A stretch of 19,205 nt of DNA, taken from NCBI GenBank assembly GCA_947374125.1, contig CANCAR010000026.1, positions 1 to 19,205 on the forward strand, given 5' to 3'. Position 1 is the stretch's first letter. Each line of letters begins with the position of its first letter. This DNA comes from Hyphomicrobiales bacterium (GTDB taxonomy: Bacteria > Pseudomonadota > Alphaproteobacteria > Rhizobiales > Beijerinckiaceae). Position numbers and translations under genes: made by a program. Under the pieces are notes generated by a model that did no database searches, was not told where the DNA came from, and saw only the letters and a list, made by a program, of their open reading frames with translations. Below, piece by piece: positions 1 to 7,088 of this stretch.

Positions 1-111
1 CATGAGAATTTCCTTCGCTTCCTGTTGAAGCGAATGGCCGTTTCGTTTTGCCTTTGCCTTCAACCGGCTGATCACCGCCGGATCAAGTCCGCGAACCAAG
101 AGATCGGTCAT
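1..111 (-). CDS. FitA/VapB-type ribbon-helix-helix antitoxin, N-terminal fragment
   Basis: The first 37 codons of a gene that continues past the left edge. The protein begins MTDLLVRGLDPAVISRLKAK and continues with an R-NGHSLQQEAKEIL segment. This is the pattern of the FitA/VapB-like Arc-type antitoxins: a short beta strand (LLVRGLD), then a helix with basic residues, then 'GHS-EEEAREIL'-like residues. Members of this family are DNA-binding antitoxins that pair with a PIN-domain RNase (VapC/FitB), usually encoded just downstream; that gene would lie outside the window. The ATG is preceded by GGGG five bases upstream, a weak but usable ribosome-binding site. The promoter appears to be embedded in the hairpin that ends the iolA transcript. 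Family assignment is good although only the N-terminus is visible; the partner is inferred. Confidence 0.72.
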   Translation of the reverse strand, partial: MTDLLVRGLDPAVISRLKAKAKRNGHSLQQEAKEILM

Positions 112-130
112 TTATGCCCCAAAAAAACGA

Positions 131-164
131 AACCCCATGCTATCAACTATGATAGCATGGGGTT
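131..164 (-). terminator. Rho-independent terminator after iolA (14-bp stem), possibly also an antitoxin operator
   Basis: Positions 131-144 and 151-164 are perfect reverse complements (core CCCCATGCTATC / GATAGCATGGGG) around a 6-nt loop. Read on the minus strand, the stem is followed directly by TCGTTTTTTT, which makes a convincing intrinsic terminator about 30 bases past the iolA stop. The same palindrome covers the candidate -10 region of the next gene, a FitA-type antitoxin, so it may also be the site the antitoxin binds. Confidence 0.8.
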
Positions 165-177
165 GGTTAGGCTTCAA
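149..177 (-). promoter_or_regulatory. Candidate sigma-70 promoter of the FitA-type antitoxin
   Basis: On the minus strand TTGAAG (172-177) and TATCAT (149-154) are separated by exactly 17 bp, a good -35/-10 pair. Transcription would begin near 142, about 30 bases before the antitoxin ATG. The -10 lies inside the 131-164 palindrome, the usual arrangement for an autoregulated toxin-antitoxin operon. Prediction from sequence only. Confidence 0.45.
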
Positions 178-194
178 TTTGAAAAGATTTAAGG

Positions 195-1694
195 TTATCG
201 CATCGTCGGGATAACAAACTCCGCGCCATCCTTGATGCCCGATGGCCACCGCGAGGTTACCGTCTTCGTCTTGGTGTAGAAGCGGAACGCATCGGGGCCA
301 TGCTGGTTTAAATCACCGAAGCCCGAGCGCTTCCAGCCGCCAAAGGTGTAGTAGGCCAATGGCACTGGAATCGGCACATTGATTCCCACCATACCGACTT
401 GCACCTTTGAGGCAAAATCACGCGCCGCATCGCCGTCGCGCGTGTAGATGGCGACGCCATTGCCGTATTCGTGATCGTTCGCCAGCGCCAAGCCTTCCGA
501 GTAATCTTTCGCGCGGACGACGGAGAGCACCGGGCCGAAGATTTCTTCCTTATAAATGCGCATGTCCTTGGTAACATTATCGAACAAGCATCCACCCATA
601 TAATAGCCGTTCTCATAGCCTTGCAGCTTGAAGTTACGGCCATCAACCTTGAGGCTCGCACCTTCTGACACGCCGATATCGACGTAAGACTTCACCTTGG
701 CGAGATGCTCTTTGGTGACCAGCGGGCCGAAATCGGCCGATGGGTCAAGTGAGGTGCCGACTTTTAAGCTTTCAACGCGCGGGATGAGCTTTTCGATCAG
801 TGCATCAGCGGTTGCCTTGCCAACGGGGACTGCAACCGAAATCGCCATGCAGCGCTCGCCTGCCGAGCCGTAGCCTGCGCCCATGAGCGCGTCGACGGCT
901 TGGTCCATGTCGGCGTCCGGCATGATGATCATGTGGTTCTTGGCGCCGCCGAAGCATTGGACGCGCTTACCATTGGCGTTGCCGCGCGTGTAGACATATT
1001 CGGCGATTGGCGTGGATCCAACAAAGCCGATGGCTTTCACATCATGATCATCGAGCAGGGCATCGACCGCTTCTTTGTCGCCATTGACCACGTTGAGAAT
1101 GCCTGCTGGCAGGCCCGCTTCAAGAAACAGTTCGGCGAGACGCAAAGGCACGCCGACATCGCGCTCGGAAGGCTTCAGGATGAAGGCATTACCGGCGGAG
1201 ATCGCAGGAGCGCATTTCCAGAGCGGGATCATTGCCGGGAAGTTGAACGGCGTGATACCTGCAACAACGCCAAGCGCCTGGCGCATCGAATACATATCAA
1301 TGCCGGGGCCTGCGCTGTCGGTGAATTCACCTTTCAGCATTTGCGGTGCGCCGATGCAGAACTCAACGACTTCAAGCCCGCGCTGAATATCGCCACGCGC
1401 ATCGGCTAGGGTCTTGCCGTGCTCCTTCGCAAGCAGTGTTGCGAGGTTTTCGTAATCAGCGTGGACGAGTTCGAGAAACTTCATCAGCACACGGGCGCGA
1501 CGCTGCGGGTTGGTGGCAGCCCAAGCAGGTTGCGCGGCTTTGGCGTTTTCCACCGCCGCACGAACTTCCGCCGTTGAAGCCAGTGGCACTTTGGATGCAA
1601 GTTCGCCCGTCATCGGCCAAAAGGCATCGGCAAAACGGCCTGATGTGCCCTTAACGTGTTTGCCGCCAATAAAATGTGTGAGTTCCTGAGCCAC
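195..1694 (-). CDS. iolA: CoA-acylating malonate/methylmalonate-semialdehyde dehydrogenase
   Basis: A full-length (499 aa) aldehyde dehydrogenase of the MmsA/IolA group, which oxidises malonate semialdehyde or methylmalonate semialdehyde with NAD+ and CoA to acetyl-CoA or propionyl-CoA plus CO2. Visible features are the NAD-binding segment TPFNFP (148-153, with the oxyanion-hole Asn151), GFVGST (223-228) and the catalytic Cys282 in GSAGERCMAIS. FGGAKNH (248-254) stands where hydrolytic aldehyde dehydrogenases have ELGGK, as expected for the CoA-dependent family; EEIFGPV follows near the C-terminus. Translation starts at a GTG with AGGGGG eight bases upstream. The same protein type serves valine catabolism (mmsA) and inositol catabolism (iolA). 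iolB lies upstream on the same strand, so I favour iolA. A strong terminator follows the stop. Confidence 0.93.
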   Translation of the reverse strand: MAQELTHFIGGKHVKGTSGRFADAFWPMTGELASKVPLASTAEVRAAVENAKAAQPAWAATNPQRRARVLMKFLELVHADYENLATLLAKEHGKTLADARGDIQRGLEVVEFCIGAPQMLKGEFTDSAGPGIDMYSMRQALGVVAGITPFNFPAMIPLWKCAPAISAGNAFILKPSERDVGVPLRLAELFLEAGLPAGILNVVNGDKEAVDALLDDHDVKAIGFVGSTPIAEYVYTRGNANGKRVQCFGGAKNHMIIMPDADMDQAVDALMGAGYGSAGERCMAISVAVPVGKATADALIEKLIPRVESLKVGTSLDPSADFGPLVTKEHLAKVKSYVDIGVSEGASLKVDGRNFKLQGYENGYYMGGCLFDNVTKDMRIYKEEIFGPVLSVVRAKDYSEGLALANDHEYGNGVAIYTRDGDAARDFASKVQVGMVGINVPIPVPLAYYTFGGWKRSGFGDLNQHGPDAFRFYTKTKTVTSRWPSGIKDGAEFVIPTMR

Positions 1695-1740
1695 TGTAAA
1701 CGCCCCCTACTGAAAATGAGTGATGTGTCGTTGCTCCCTC

Positions 1741-1759
1741 ATAAGCTGTTAGAGCTTAT
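1741..1759 (-). promoter_or_regulatory. Inverted repeat in the iolA upstream region, operator candidate
   Basis: ATAAGCT (1741-1747) and AGCTTAT (1753-1759) form a perfect 7-bp inverted repeat around GTTAG, about 47 bases upstream of the iolA GTG. On the minus strand it lies between a weak -35-like TTGCTT and a -10-like TATGAG. Position and symmetry fit a repressor operator, but the regulator is unknown and no matching gene is in the window. The rest of the 158-bp gap between brnA and iolA holds one copy of a direct repeat (1789-1801) and nothing else I recognise. Confidence 0.35.
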
Positions 1760-1788
1760 TCAAGCAAGTCCTACCTCACGGACGCCGA

Positions 1789-1801
1789 CGTCCAGCCAAT
1801 A
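1789..1801. repeat. Direct repeat copy 1 (13 bp) downstream of brnA
   Basis: CGTCCAGCCAATA is present here and again, in the same orientation, at 2364-2376. Allowing two mismatches, the match extends to 18 bp (1784-1801 against 2359-2376). The two copies bracket the brnA gene and the brnT remnant. Confidence 0.55.
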
Positions 1802-1852
1802 AAGACGATTATTCGTCGAATAGGTCGGAATGGGTCCCGCTAGCGGCCAGTT

Positions 1853-2155
1853 TTAGCCGCCCTTGCGCAATCCGGTCGAGCGACTCTTCGCCTTCGCATA
1901 GGTTTTCAAAACCTGCGCCATACGGGTGAGGTGTCCGGCGCCTTCGGTCTTGAAAAACGCCATCACGTCAGGATCGAGGCGCAGATGGACCGAGACCTTT
2001 CTTGGGGGCCGTGTGGAAACAATCTCAGCTTTTGCCCAAAAGGCCTCGTCGGGCTCATAGGGCGGCGCATCCTCGGGCGTTGCCCTTATCTTTCCACTGC
2101 TCTTCATCGCCGCGATGTTGGCGCGCGAAAAGGTTACGGTATCGCCTTTGGCCAT
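1853..2155 (-). CDS. brnA: BrnA-family antitoxin
   Basis: A 100-aa protein of the BrnA antitoxin family. The C-terminal half has the family's ribbon-helix-helix signature: a basic beta strand KVSVHLRLDPDVMAFF (about 53-68), then a G-x-G turn and a helix with TRMAQVLKTYAKA (about 77-89). The N-terminal half is polar, with the acidic/proline-rich APPYEPDEAFWAKAE segment seen in this family. BrnA binds and neutralises the RelE-like RNase BrnT and represses the brnTA promoter. ATG start with TAGG five bases upstream. It lies 12 bases after the stop of the brnT remnant, the normal brnT-brnA order. Because the toxin is broken, this antitoxin is probably an orphan. The last ten residues (serine, arginine and glycine rich) extend beyond the usual helix. 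Confidence 0.85.
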   Translation of the reverse strand: MAKGDTVTFSRANIAAMKSSGKIRATPEDAPPYEPDEAFWAKAEIVSTRPPRKVSVHLRLDPDVMAFFKTEGAGHLTRMAQVLKTYAKAKSRSTGLRKGG

Positions 2156-2167
2156 TGTTACCTACTT

Positions 2168-2338
2168 TCAAGCCGTGATGATGTAACGGGTCGCACCACG
2201 CCTTGTATAGACGAAGAAGTAGCTGATCTCTCCGACGGAGCCGAGGGCTTGGATGCGGGTTTCGCCATAGCCTGTCCGTTCGTCAATTGCTTCTCGGATT
2301 TCAGGATCATCAAAAATTCCAATGGCTTCGGCGCTTCG
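2168..2338 (-). pseudogene. 5'-truncated brnT toxin remnant
   Basis: The minus strand just upstream of brnA encodes 56 residues that match the C-terminal two thirds of BrnT RNase toxins: EAIGIFDDP, DERTGYGETRIQALG, then YFFVYTRRGATRYIITA and a TGA. The family's N-terminal part (the W-D-x-x-K-A-x-x-N-x-x-KHG-type segment with catalytic residues) is missing. An in-frame TGA at 2339-2341 closes the frame and there is no ATG or GTG start. Upstream sequence is the 3' end of iolB, whose stop is five bases away, so the gene has lost its 5' end. It should give no active toxin. Recognition rests on motif resemblance, not an alignment. Confidence 0.7.
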
Positions 2339-2345
2339 TCAGGCG

Positions 2346-3164
2346 TTACTTCGTAGCCGTCGTCGTCCAGCCAATATGCGCGTGGTCCTTCGACATCGTG
2401 AATTTCCAGGCCTTTTTCGGCCCTGCCATCACGTTAAGGTAATAAAGATCAAAGCCATGCGGTGCGGCTACCGGGTGAAAACCTTTCGGAACCAGTACGA
2501 CATCGCCGTCCTTGATGGCAAAACTTTCATCGAGCGTGCCGTCATCCGTATAGACGCGCTGGAAGCCGAAGCCTTGTGGTGGGTTTAGGCGATGGTAATA
2601 GGTTTCCTCGAGATAGGTCTCGTTCGGATAATCGTCGGTGTCGTGCTTATGCGGCGGATAGCTCGACCAATTACCGCCGGGCGTGATGACCTCAACAACC
2701 AGCAGATTTTCCGCATGAGGCGACGTATCGGGCAAAATATTGCGGACATGGCGCGTATTGGTGCCCTTGCCGCGCGTTTCTTCGCCGACTTCCGAAGGCG
2801 TAAGGATGCGAGGCGGCAAGCCGCCTTTGGAGGGCGATGTGCAAACGGCTATTTCGCACTCGTCTTCGGCTTTAATTGCAAAATCGGATTGCGCTGGCAC
2901 ATAGACGGACCAAGGCAAGCCATCAAATACGTTCGCGCGTTCACCTAAAATGCCGCAATCGAGTGCGCCCGCCCGAATAGAAGCGCGGCCTGAGAGGATG
3001 ACGAGGCAAATCTCGTTGCCTTCCGTATCACGCTCCAGCGCTTGCCCGGCTTTCAAGCGGTAGACTTCAAAGCCAACATAGGTCCACCCCGCCGATTGCG
3101 GCGTGACCGATAGGATACGGCCCTCGCCATCGGGTGCTGCGGGATGGACAATCAAATGCGACAT
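2346..3164 (-). CDS. iolB: 5-deoxy-glucuronate isomerase
   Basis: A 272-aa bicupin protein matching IolB, which converts 5-deoxy-D-glucuronate to 2-deoxy-5-keto-D-gluconate in myo-inositol catabolism. Diagnostic features are SSYPPHKHD (167-175), EETYYHRLNPPQGFGFQRVY (186-205), VPKGFHPVAAP (225-235) and DLYYLNVMAGP (239-249). The histidines and glutamate of these blocks are the expected metal ligands of the C-terminal cupin. The ATG has GGAG nine bases upstream. The length is normal for the family. The last residues (WTTTATK) lie at one copy of a 13-bp direct repeat and may have been altered by insertion of the brn module. iolA is the next catabolic gene on the same strand; iolC, iolD and iolE are not in the window. 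Confidence 0.94.
   Translation of the reverse strand: MSHLIVHPAAPDGEGRILSVTPQSAGWTYVGFEVYRLKAGQALERDTEGNEICLVILSGRASIRAGALDCGILGERANVFDGLPWSVYVPAQSDFAIKAEDECEIAVCTSPSKGGLPPRILTPSEVGEETRGKGTNTRHVRNILPDTSPHAENLLVVEVITPGGNWSSYPPHKHDTDDYPNETYLEETYYHRLNPPQGFGFQRVYTDDGTLDESFAIKDGDVVLVPKGFHPVAAPHGFDLYYLNVMAGPKKAWKFTMSKDHAHIGWTTTATK
2364..2376. repeat. Direct repeat copy 2 (13 bp) inside the 3' end of iolB
   Basis: Second copy of CGTCCAGCCAATA (see 1789-1801). Here it encodes part of the IolB C-terminus (HIGWT). Read in the iolB frame, copy 1 would also give IGWT followed by a short tail and a stop. This suggests that copy 1 preserves the ancestral iolB 3' end. Confidence 0.5.
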
Positions 3165-3229
3165 GATGAAAAACTCCGGCTCGGTATCGTTAGTTAATGC
3201 ATTACCCTATAATAGACGATTATTTGATC

Positions 3230-3347
3230 CGTCATTGCGAGCGAACGCGAAGCAACCTAGATGATGGTGATGAGTAAAATACAACAGCAAATTTTCGCTT
3301 AAATAACATCTACTAACTAGGTTGCTTCGCTGTCGCTCGCAATGACG
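3230..3347. repeat. Long imperfect inverted repeat of the CGTCATTGCGAGCG type
   Basis: The arms at 3230-3260 and 3317-3347 are 31 nt each. They are reverse complements except for two adjacent positions in the middle (AC versus CA). The outer end reads CGTCATTGCGAGCGA and the inner end GCGAAGCAACCTAG. The 56-bp AT-rich interior shows no gene. This is the look of a dispersed palindromic intergenic repeat known from many bacterial genomes, alphaproteobacteria among them. It fills most of the 195-bp gap between iolB and ppc. Its right arm begins 13 bases past the ppc stop, so as RNA it may end or stabilise the ppc transcript. Confidence 0.8.
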
Positions 3348-3359
3348 ATGCGAAACCAA

Positions 3360-6158
3360 TCAACCGCTATTGCGCAAGCCCGCCGAAATTCCGTTGATTG
3401 TGAGCTGAATACCCTGCAACACCCGCGCATCGCTGGAATTGGCGCGGTGCTCTTTTAAGAACTCGACCTGCACATGGTTTAATGGATCGAGATAAGGGAA
3501 GCGGTTACGAATGGAACGGTCGAGCAACGGGTTGGCTTCGAGCAGTTTCGTCTGACCGGTTATCGACAGCAACATCTCGATGGAATCGGACCATTCTTGC
3601 TTGATCCGCCCAAAGATCGCGTCGCGTAGTGCCGTATCGGTCACAAGCTCGGCGTAGCGGGAGGCAATCGCGATCGAGCTTTTGGATAATACCATGTCCA
3701 TATTCGAGAGCAAGGTTCGGAAAAACGGCCATTCATTCGCCATAGCCTGTAGCAAAGCGAGACCATGCTCGGGGTGGCGGGCGACAAAATCTTTTGCCGC
3801 CGAGCCAAAGCCATACCAGCCCGGCAACATCACACGCGCTTGTGCCCATGAGAACACCCAGGGAATGGCGCGTAGATCTTCGATTTTACGCGTCTTGGTG
3901 CGGGACGCCGGGCGCGAACCGATGTTCAGCGTGGCGATTTCGGTGATCACGGTTGAGGACCAAAAATAATCAACAAAGCCCGGCGTTTCATAGACAAGCC
4001 CGCGATAGGCAGAAAACGCTTTGGCGGATAATTCATCCATCGCGGTCAGATAGTCCGCTTTGGGCGCCGGTTGATCGGGATGTAGCAAGGAGGCTTCAAG
4101 CGTTGCGGCGGCCAAAATTTCGAGATTGCGACGACCGACTTCCGGATTTGAATATTTCGACGCGATGATTTCGCCTTGCTCGGTGATGCGGATGGCACCT
4201 TTCACGGCACCGCCCGGTTGAGCGAGAATGGCGTCATAGCTCGGCCCACCACCGCGGCCGACGGAACCGCCGCGGCCATGGAACAGGCGCATCGCCACGC
4301 CATGCTTGCGGAAGACGTCAATAAGCTGGATTTCGGCTTTATAAAGCTCCCAACCGGAGGTTACAAAGCCGCCATCCTTGTTGGAATCCGAATAACCGAG
4401 CATGACCTCTTGTAGATCGCCCCGGCTTTTGACCAAAGCGCGGTAGGCGGGAACCGAGAAGGCCTTTTCCATCACCTCAGCACACACCTGCAAATCGCCA
4501 ATCGTTTCGAAGAGCGGAATGACATTCACATGTGCTGAGCCATCCGCCGCAATGAGGCCCACTTCTTTTAAAAGAACCGCAAGCTCCAACATATCGGAAA
4601 CGCCTTCGGCCTTCGAGATGATGCAATTGGCGATGACCGCGCGGCCATAGCGCAGATGGGCAGTCGCTGCCGTGCGAAACACCGCCAATTCGCCCTTGGT
4701 TTCGTCCGAATAAGGGATATGGGGCGAAATAAGCGGCCGCGCTGTGTTTAATTCGCGGGTTAAAAGTGCAATCCGCTCGTCTTCAGAGAGCGATAGATAG
4801 GCAGTGCCCGGGGCAACCGCCTCAAAAAGCTCGGCAATCGTGCGCTCATGCACCGCCGAATTTTGCCGAAGATCGACAATGGCTAAATGGAAGCCGAAAC
4901 AGTCCACCGCGCGGCGCAACAATCTAAGCCGCCCGCGGGTCAGAATGGCCGAGCCGTGCTGCCGGAGCGATTCATCAATCAGGTCCAAATCACGGCGGAA
5001 TTCATGCGCCGAGCGATAGGCGGTGGCGTTGCCCGGTCCAGCAAAGCCCGTTAACCCCGCAACCTCCTCAGCCGTAACGGTCAAACGGGCCTGAATGCCT
5101 GACAGCGCCAGACGATAGGGCTCACGCTGCCGATGCGGAGAGGCAGAGGGCGATAGATCGGCCAAAGACCGGATCGCATCGGACACGCCGACAATGCCGT
5201 CGCTCAAAGGTAATTCACGCGACAAAGCGTCAATTTCGTCCAAATAGAACGTAAAAATGCGCTGAGAATGCATTGAGAGCGTGCTTTCAAGCACGTCGGC
5301 GGTGACAAAGGGGTTGCCATCACGATCCCCGCCAATCCAGCTCCCAATGCGCAGAAAACTTTCCACCTCATGCGGGGCTTGAGCCGGATCGAGCGCTTGC
5401 AAACGGTCTTCCAGCATCGAGTGAAGACGGGGAAGCTCCCGAAGAAACGTGTAATCGTAATAAGAAAGCCCGTTCATAACCTCGTCGAGCACGGTCAGCT
5501 TTGTCTCGCGCAGCAAATTGGTTTGCCAGAGTGTCACGATATCGCGACGTAGCCGCTCCTCAAGTGCTTCGGTTTCCTCGGGCGTTGCCACCATGCGGTC
5601 GCGGCGCTCTAAAAGTTCAGCGATCCCCATTTCCCGGTTCAGCGTGCTTTTACGGCGTACTTCGGTGGGATGGGCCGTTAAAACCGGACTGATATGCGCT
5701 TTATTAAAAAATGCCTTTAATTCCGGCACGCTTAAGCCCATTTTGCGGGCATCATCCAGCGCATAGGCCAGCGACCCGACGCGCGGAGCGGAACCCGCAA
5801 TGGCATGCGCCCGGGTGCGGCGAATATGGTGCTGGTCCTCCGCAATATTGGCGAGATGCGAAAAATGGCTAAAAGCGCGAACGATTTGTACCGTCTGAGT
5901 GGGCGTCAACCCGTCTAAAATAGCTTCCAGCTCGTCGCGCGCCGGGGTGTTGTTGTCGCGGTGAAAGCGGATCGAGGTCTGGCGGATTTGCTCAACAATG
6001 GCATAGATATCGTCGCCTTCCTGCTCGCGGACGGTATCGCCCAACAAGCGGCCAAGCAGACGGATATCTTCGCGCAACGGTCCATCCTTGTCCCCGTCTA
6101 GCACCGACGCCCGATTGTGCAGTTCGCTTGAGGAGTTCATCCACTCCGGCCCTTTCAT
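3360..6158 (-). CDS. ppc: Phosphoenolpyruvate carboxylase
   Basis: A full-length (932 aa) cytoplasmic enzyme that carboxylates phosphoenolpyruvate with bicarbonate to oxaloacetate, replenishing the TCA cycle. Hallmarks seen are VLTAHPTEVRRKS with the catalytic His163, GYSDSNKDGG (588-597), FHGRGGSVGRGGGP (626-639) and the conserved C-terminal end GIQLTINGISAGLRNSG, where the family usually ends in -RNTG. Two starts are possible: the first ATG (GAGAG upstream) and an in-frame ATG six codons later with AAGGG nine bases ahead. The first is annotated. The gene is divergent from the fnr-like regulator across a 173-bp gap. Confidence 0.97.
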   Translation of the reverse strand: MKGPEWMNSSSELHNRASVLDGDKDGPLREDIRLLGRLLGDTVREQEGDDIYAIVEQIRQTSIRFHRDNNTPARDELEAILDGLTPTQTVQIVRAFSHFSHLANIAEDQHHIRRTRAHAIAGSAPRVGSLAYALDDARKMGLSVPELKAFFNKAHISPVLTAHPTEVRRKSTLNREMGIAELLERRDRMVATPEETEALEERLRRDIVTLWQTNLLRETKLTVLDEVMNGLSYYDYTFLRELPRLHSMLEDRLQALDPAQAPHEVESFLRIGSWIGGDRDGNPFVTADVLESTLSMHSQRIFTFYLDEIDALSRELPLSDGIVGVSDAIRSLADLSPSASPHRQREPYRLALSGIQARLTVTAEEVAGLTGFAGPGNATAYRSAHEFRRDLDLIDESLRQHGSAILTRGRLRLLRRAVDCFGFHLAIVDLRQNSAVHERTIAELFEAVAPGTAYLSLSEDERIALLTRELNTARPLISPHIPYSDETKGELAVFRTAATAHLRYGRAVIANCIISKAEGVSDMLELAVLLKEVGLIAADGSAHVNVIPLFETIGDLQVCAEVMEKAFSVPAYRALVKSRGDLQEVMLGYSDSNKDGGFVTSGWELYKAEIQLIDVFRKHGVAMRLFHGRGGSVGRGGGPSYDAILAQPGGAVKGAIRITEQGEIIASKYSNPEVGRRNLEILAAATLEASLLHPDQPAPKADYLTAMDELSAKAFSAYRGLVYETPGFVDYFWSSTVITEIATLNIGSRPASRTKTRKIEDLRAIPWVFSWAQARVMLPGWYGFGSAAKDFVARHPEHGLALLQAMANEWPFFRTLLSNMDMVLSKSSIAIASRYAELVTDTALRDAIFGRIKQEWSDSIEMLLSITGQTKLLEANPLLDRSIRNRFPYLDPLNHVQVEFLKEHRANSSDARVLQGIQLTINGISAGLRNSG

Positions 6159-6212
6159 TGGTCATCTCTCAATGTTAACGCCACATTTTTAAACCAAGAA
6201 CCGTGCCACCGC

Positions 6213-6230
6213 GCGATTGGGTTCAATCGC
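6213..6230. promoter_or_regulatory. Perfect 7-bp inverted repeat between ppc and fnr, operator candidate
   Basis: GCGATTG-GGTT-CAATCGC is a perfect dyad in the 173-bp divergent region, 55 bp from the ppc start and about 100 bp from the regulator start. It is not an Fnr box: the TTG and CAA half-sites are four bases too close. Symmetry and position suggest a regulator-binding site. Nothing else in the gap stands out, apart from AT-rich stretches that could hold the two promoters. Confidence 0.35.
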
Positions 6231-6331
6231 AGCTGATGAGGTGGTATCATGGTTATAGCAACGGTCTAGGTGCAGCGTTTAATCTGTGTTAGTATACGTT
6301 ACGTCAGCGAGAGCAAGGACTTGAACGGGAA

Positions 6332-7078
6332 ATGGACCGAAACAGCGACATCGTTCCCTTTCATGAGACGGCATCCTGCGCGCACCACGCGAAGGGCGAT
6401 GAGTGCCGGTTTTGTAATGTCCGTCGCTTGAGCATCTGCGCGGCCGTAGACGCGGAGGAGTTATCGTTCCTCGAAGACCTGTCAGGCGACACCGTTTTTG
6501 AGGAAAAATCCGCGCTGTTTCGTGAAGAAGACGAGGCCATATCGGTTTATAATGTGACATCCGGTGTAGTCCGCCTGGTGCGGTCCTTGCCGGATGGACG
6601 GCGGCAAATTACCGGCTTTGCTATGGCGGGTGATTTTTTAGGCCTTTCGCTCAATACATCCTGGTCGTTTTCGGCCGAAGCGGTAACCGATGTGCGGGCG
6701 TGCCGGTTTAAGCGGTCGACCTTTGAGGATTTCAGCGACCGCAAACCGCACCTCATGAAGCGCATGCATGAATTTGCAACCCATGAACTCTCCTTGGCCC
6801 AAGATCACATGGTGCTGCTGGGTCGGTTAACGGCAGAGGAAAAGCTCGCGACCTTTTTGCTTGAATTGAAGCGGCGTTGGACCCGGGTTGAGGGTCACGA
6901 AATCGGCCTCATTAAATTACCCATGGGCCGACAGGATATTGCCGATTATCTTGGCCTGACCATTGAAACCGTCAGCAGAACCATCAACCAGATGCATCGC
7001 GATCGTCGGCTCGTCATCGTACCGGACGGTATACGGTTTGTTGATCCGGCTTATTTCGAAGCCCACGCCCTGCGTTAA
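6332..7078 (+). CDS. Fnr-type oxygen-responsive Crp-family regulator
   Basis: A 248-aa Crp/Fnr-family transcription factor. The N-terminal region has Cys25-x2-Cys28-x7-Cys36 and a central Cys124 (VRACRF), the four-cysteine pattern expected to hold an oxygen-labile [4Fe-4S] cluster; an extra Cys16 is present. A cyclic-nucleotide-binding-like beta-roll follows (about 43-130), then a dimerisation helix. The C-terminal helix-turn-helix is GRQDIADYLGLTIETVSRTI, whose E-x-x-S-R recognition helix is that of regulators reading TTGAT-N4-ATCAA. That exact site occurs 65 bp downstream of the gene, before ccoN. The cysteines place it with FnrL/Anr rather than with FixK proteins that lack the cluster. The ATG has only a poor ribosome-binding site (AGGA 12 bases upstream, GGGA one base upstream). 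Confidence 0.9.
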   Translation: MDRNSDIVPFHETASCAHHAKGDECRFCNVRRLSICAAVDAEELSFLEDLSGDTVFEEKSALFREEDEAISVYNVTSGVVRLVRSLPDGRRQITGFAMAGDFLGLSLNTSWSFSAEAVTDVRACRFKRSTFEDFSDRKPHLMKRMHEFATHELSLAQDHMVLLGRLTAEEKLATFLLELKRRWTRVEGHEIGLIKLPMGRQDIADYLGLTIETVSRTINQMHRDRRLVIVPDGIRFVDPAYFEAHALR

Positions 7079-7088
7079 AGTCCTTTTT

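Noticed and set aside
1805..1818. GACGA-TTAT-TCGTC as a terminator after brnA
   Set aside because: The 5-bp stem followed on the minus strand by TTTATT is too weak to call.
1931..2356. A 141-codon plus-strand open frame
   Set aside because: It is antisense to brnA and the brnT remnant, both recognised by family motifs, and its product resembles no family.
1803..3224. Shared 11-mer AGACGATTATT at 1803-1813 and 3214-3224
   Set aside because: An 11-base match is expected by chance many times in a window of this size, and the flanks do not extend it.
6213..6230. The dyad as a second Fnr box
   Set aside because: The half-sites are spaced four bases too close for TTGAT-N4-ATCAA, and the bases next to TTG and CAA do not fit.
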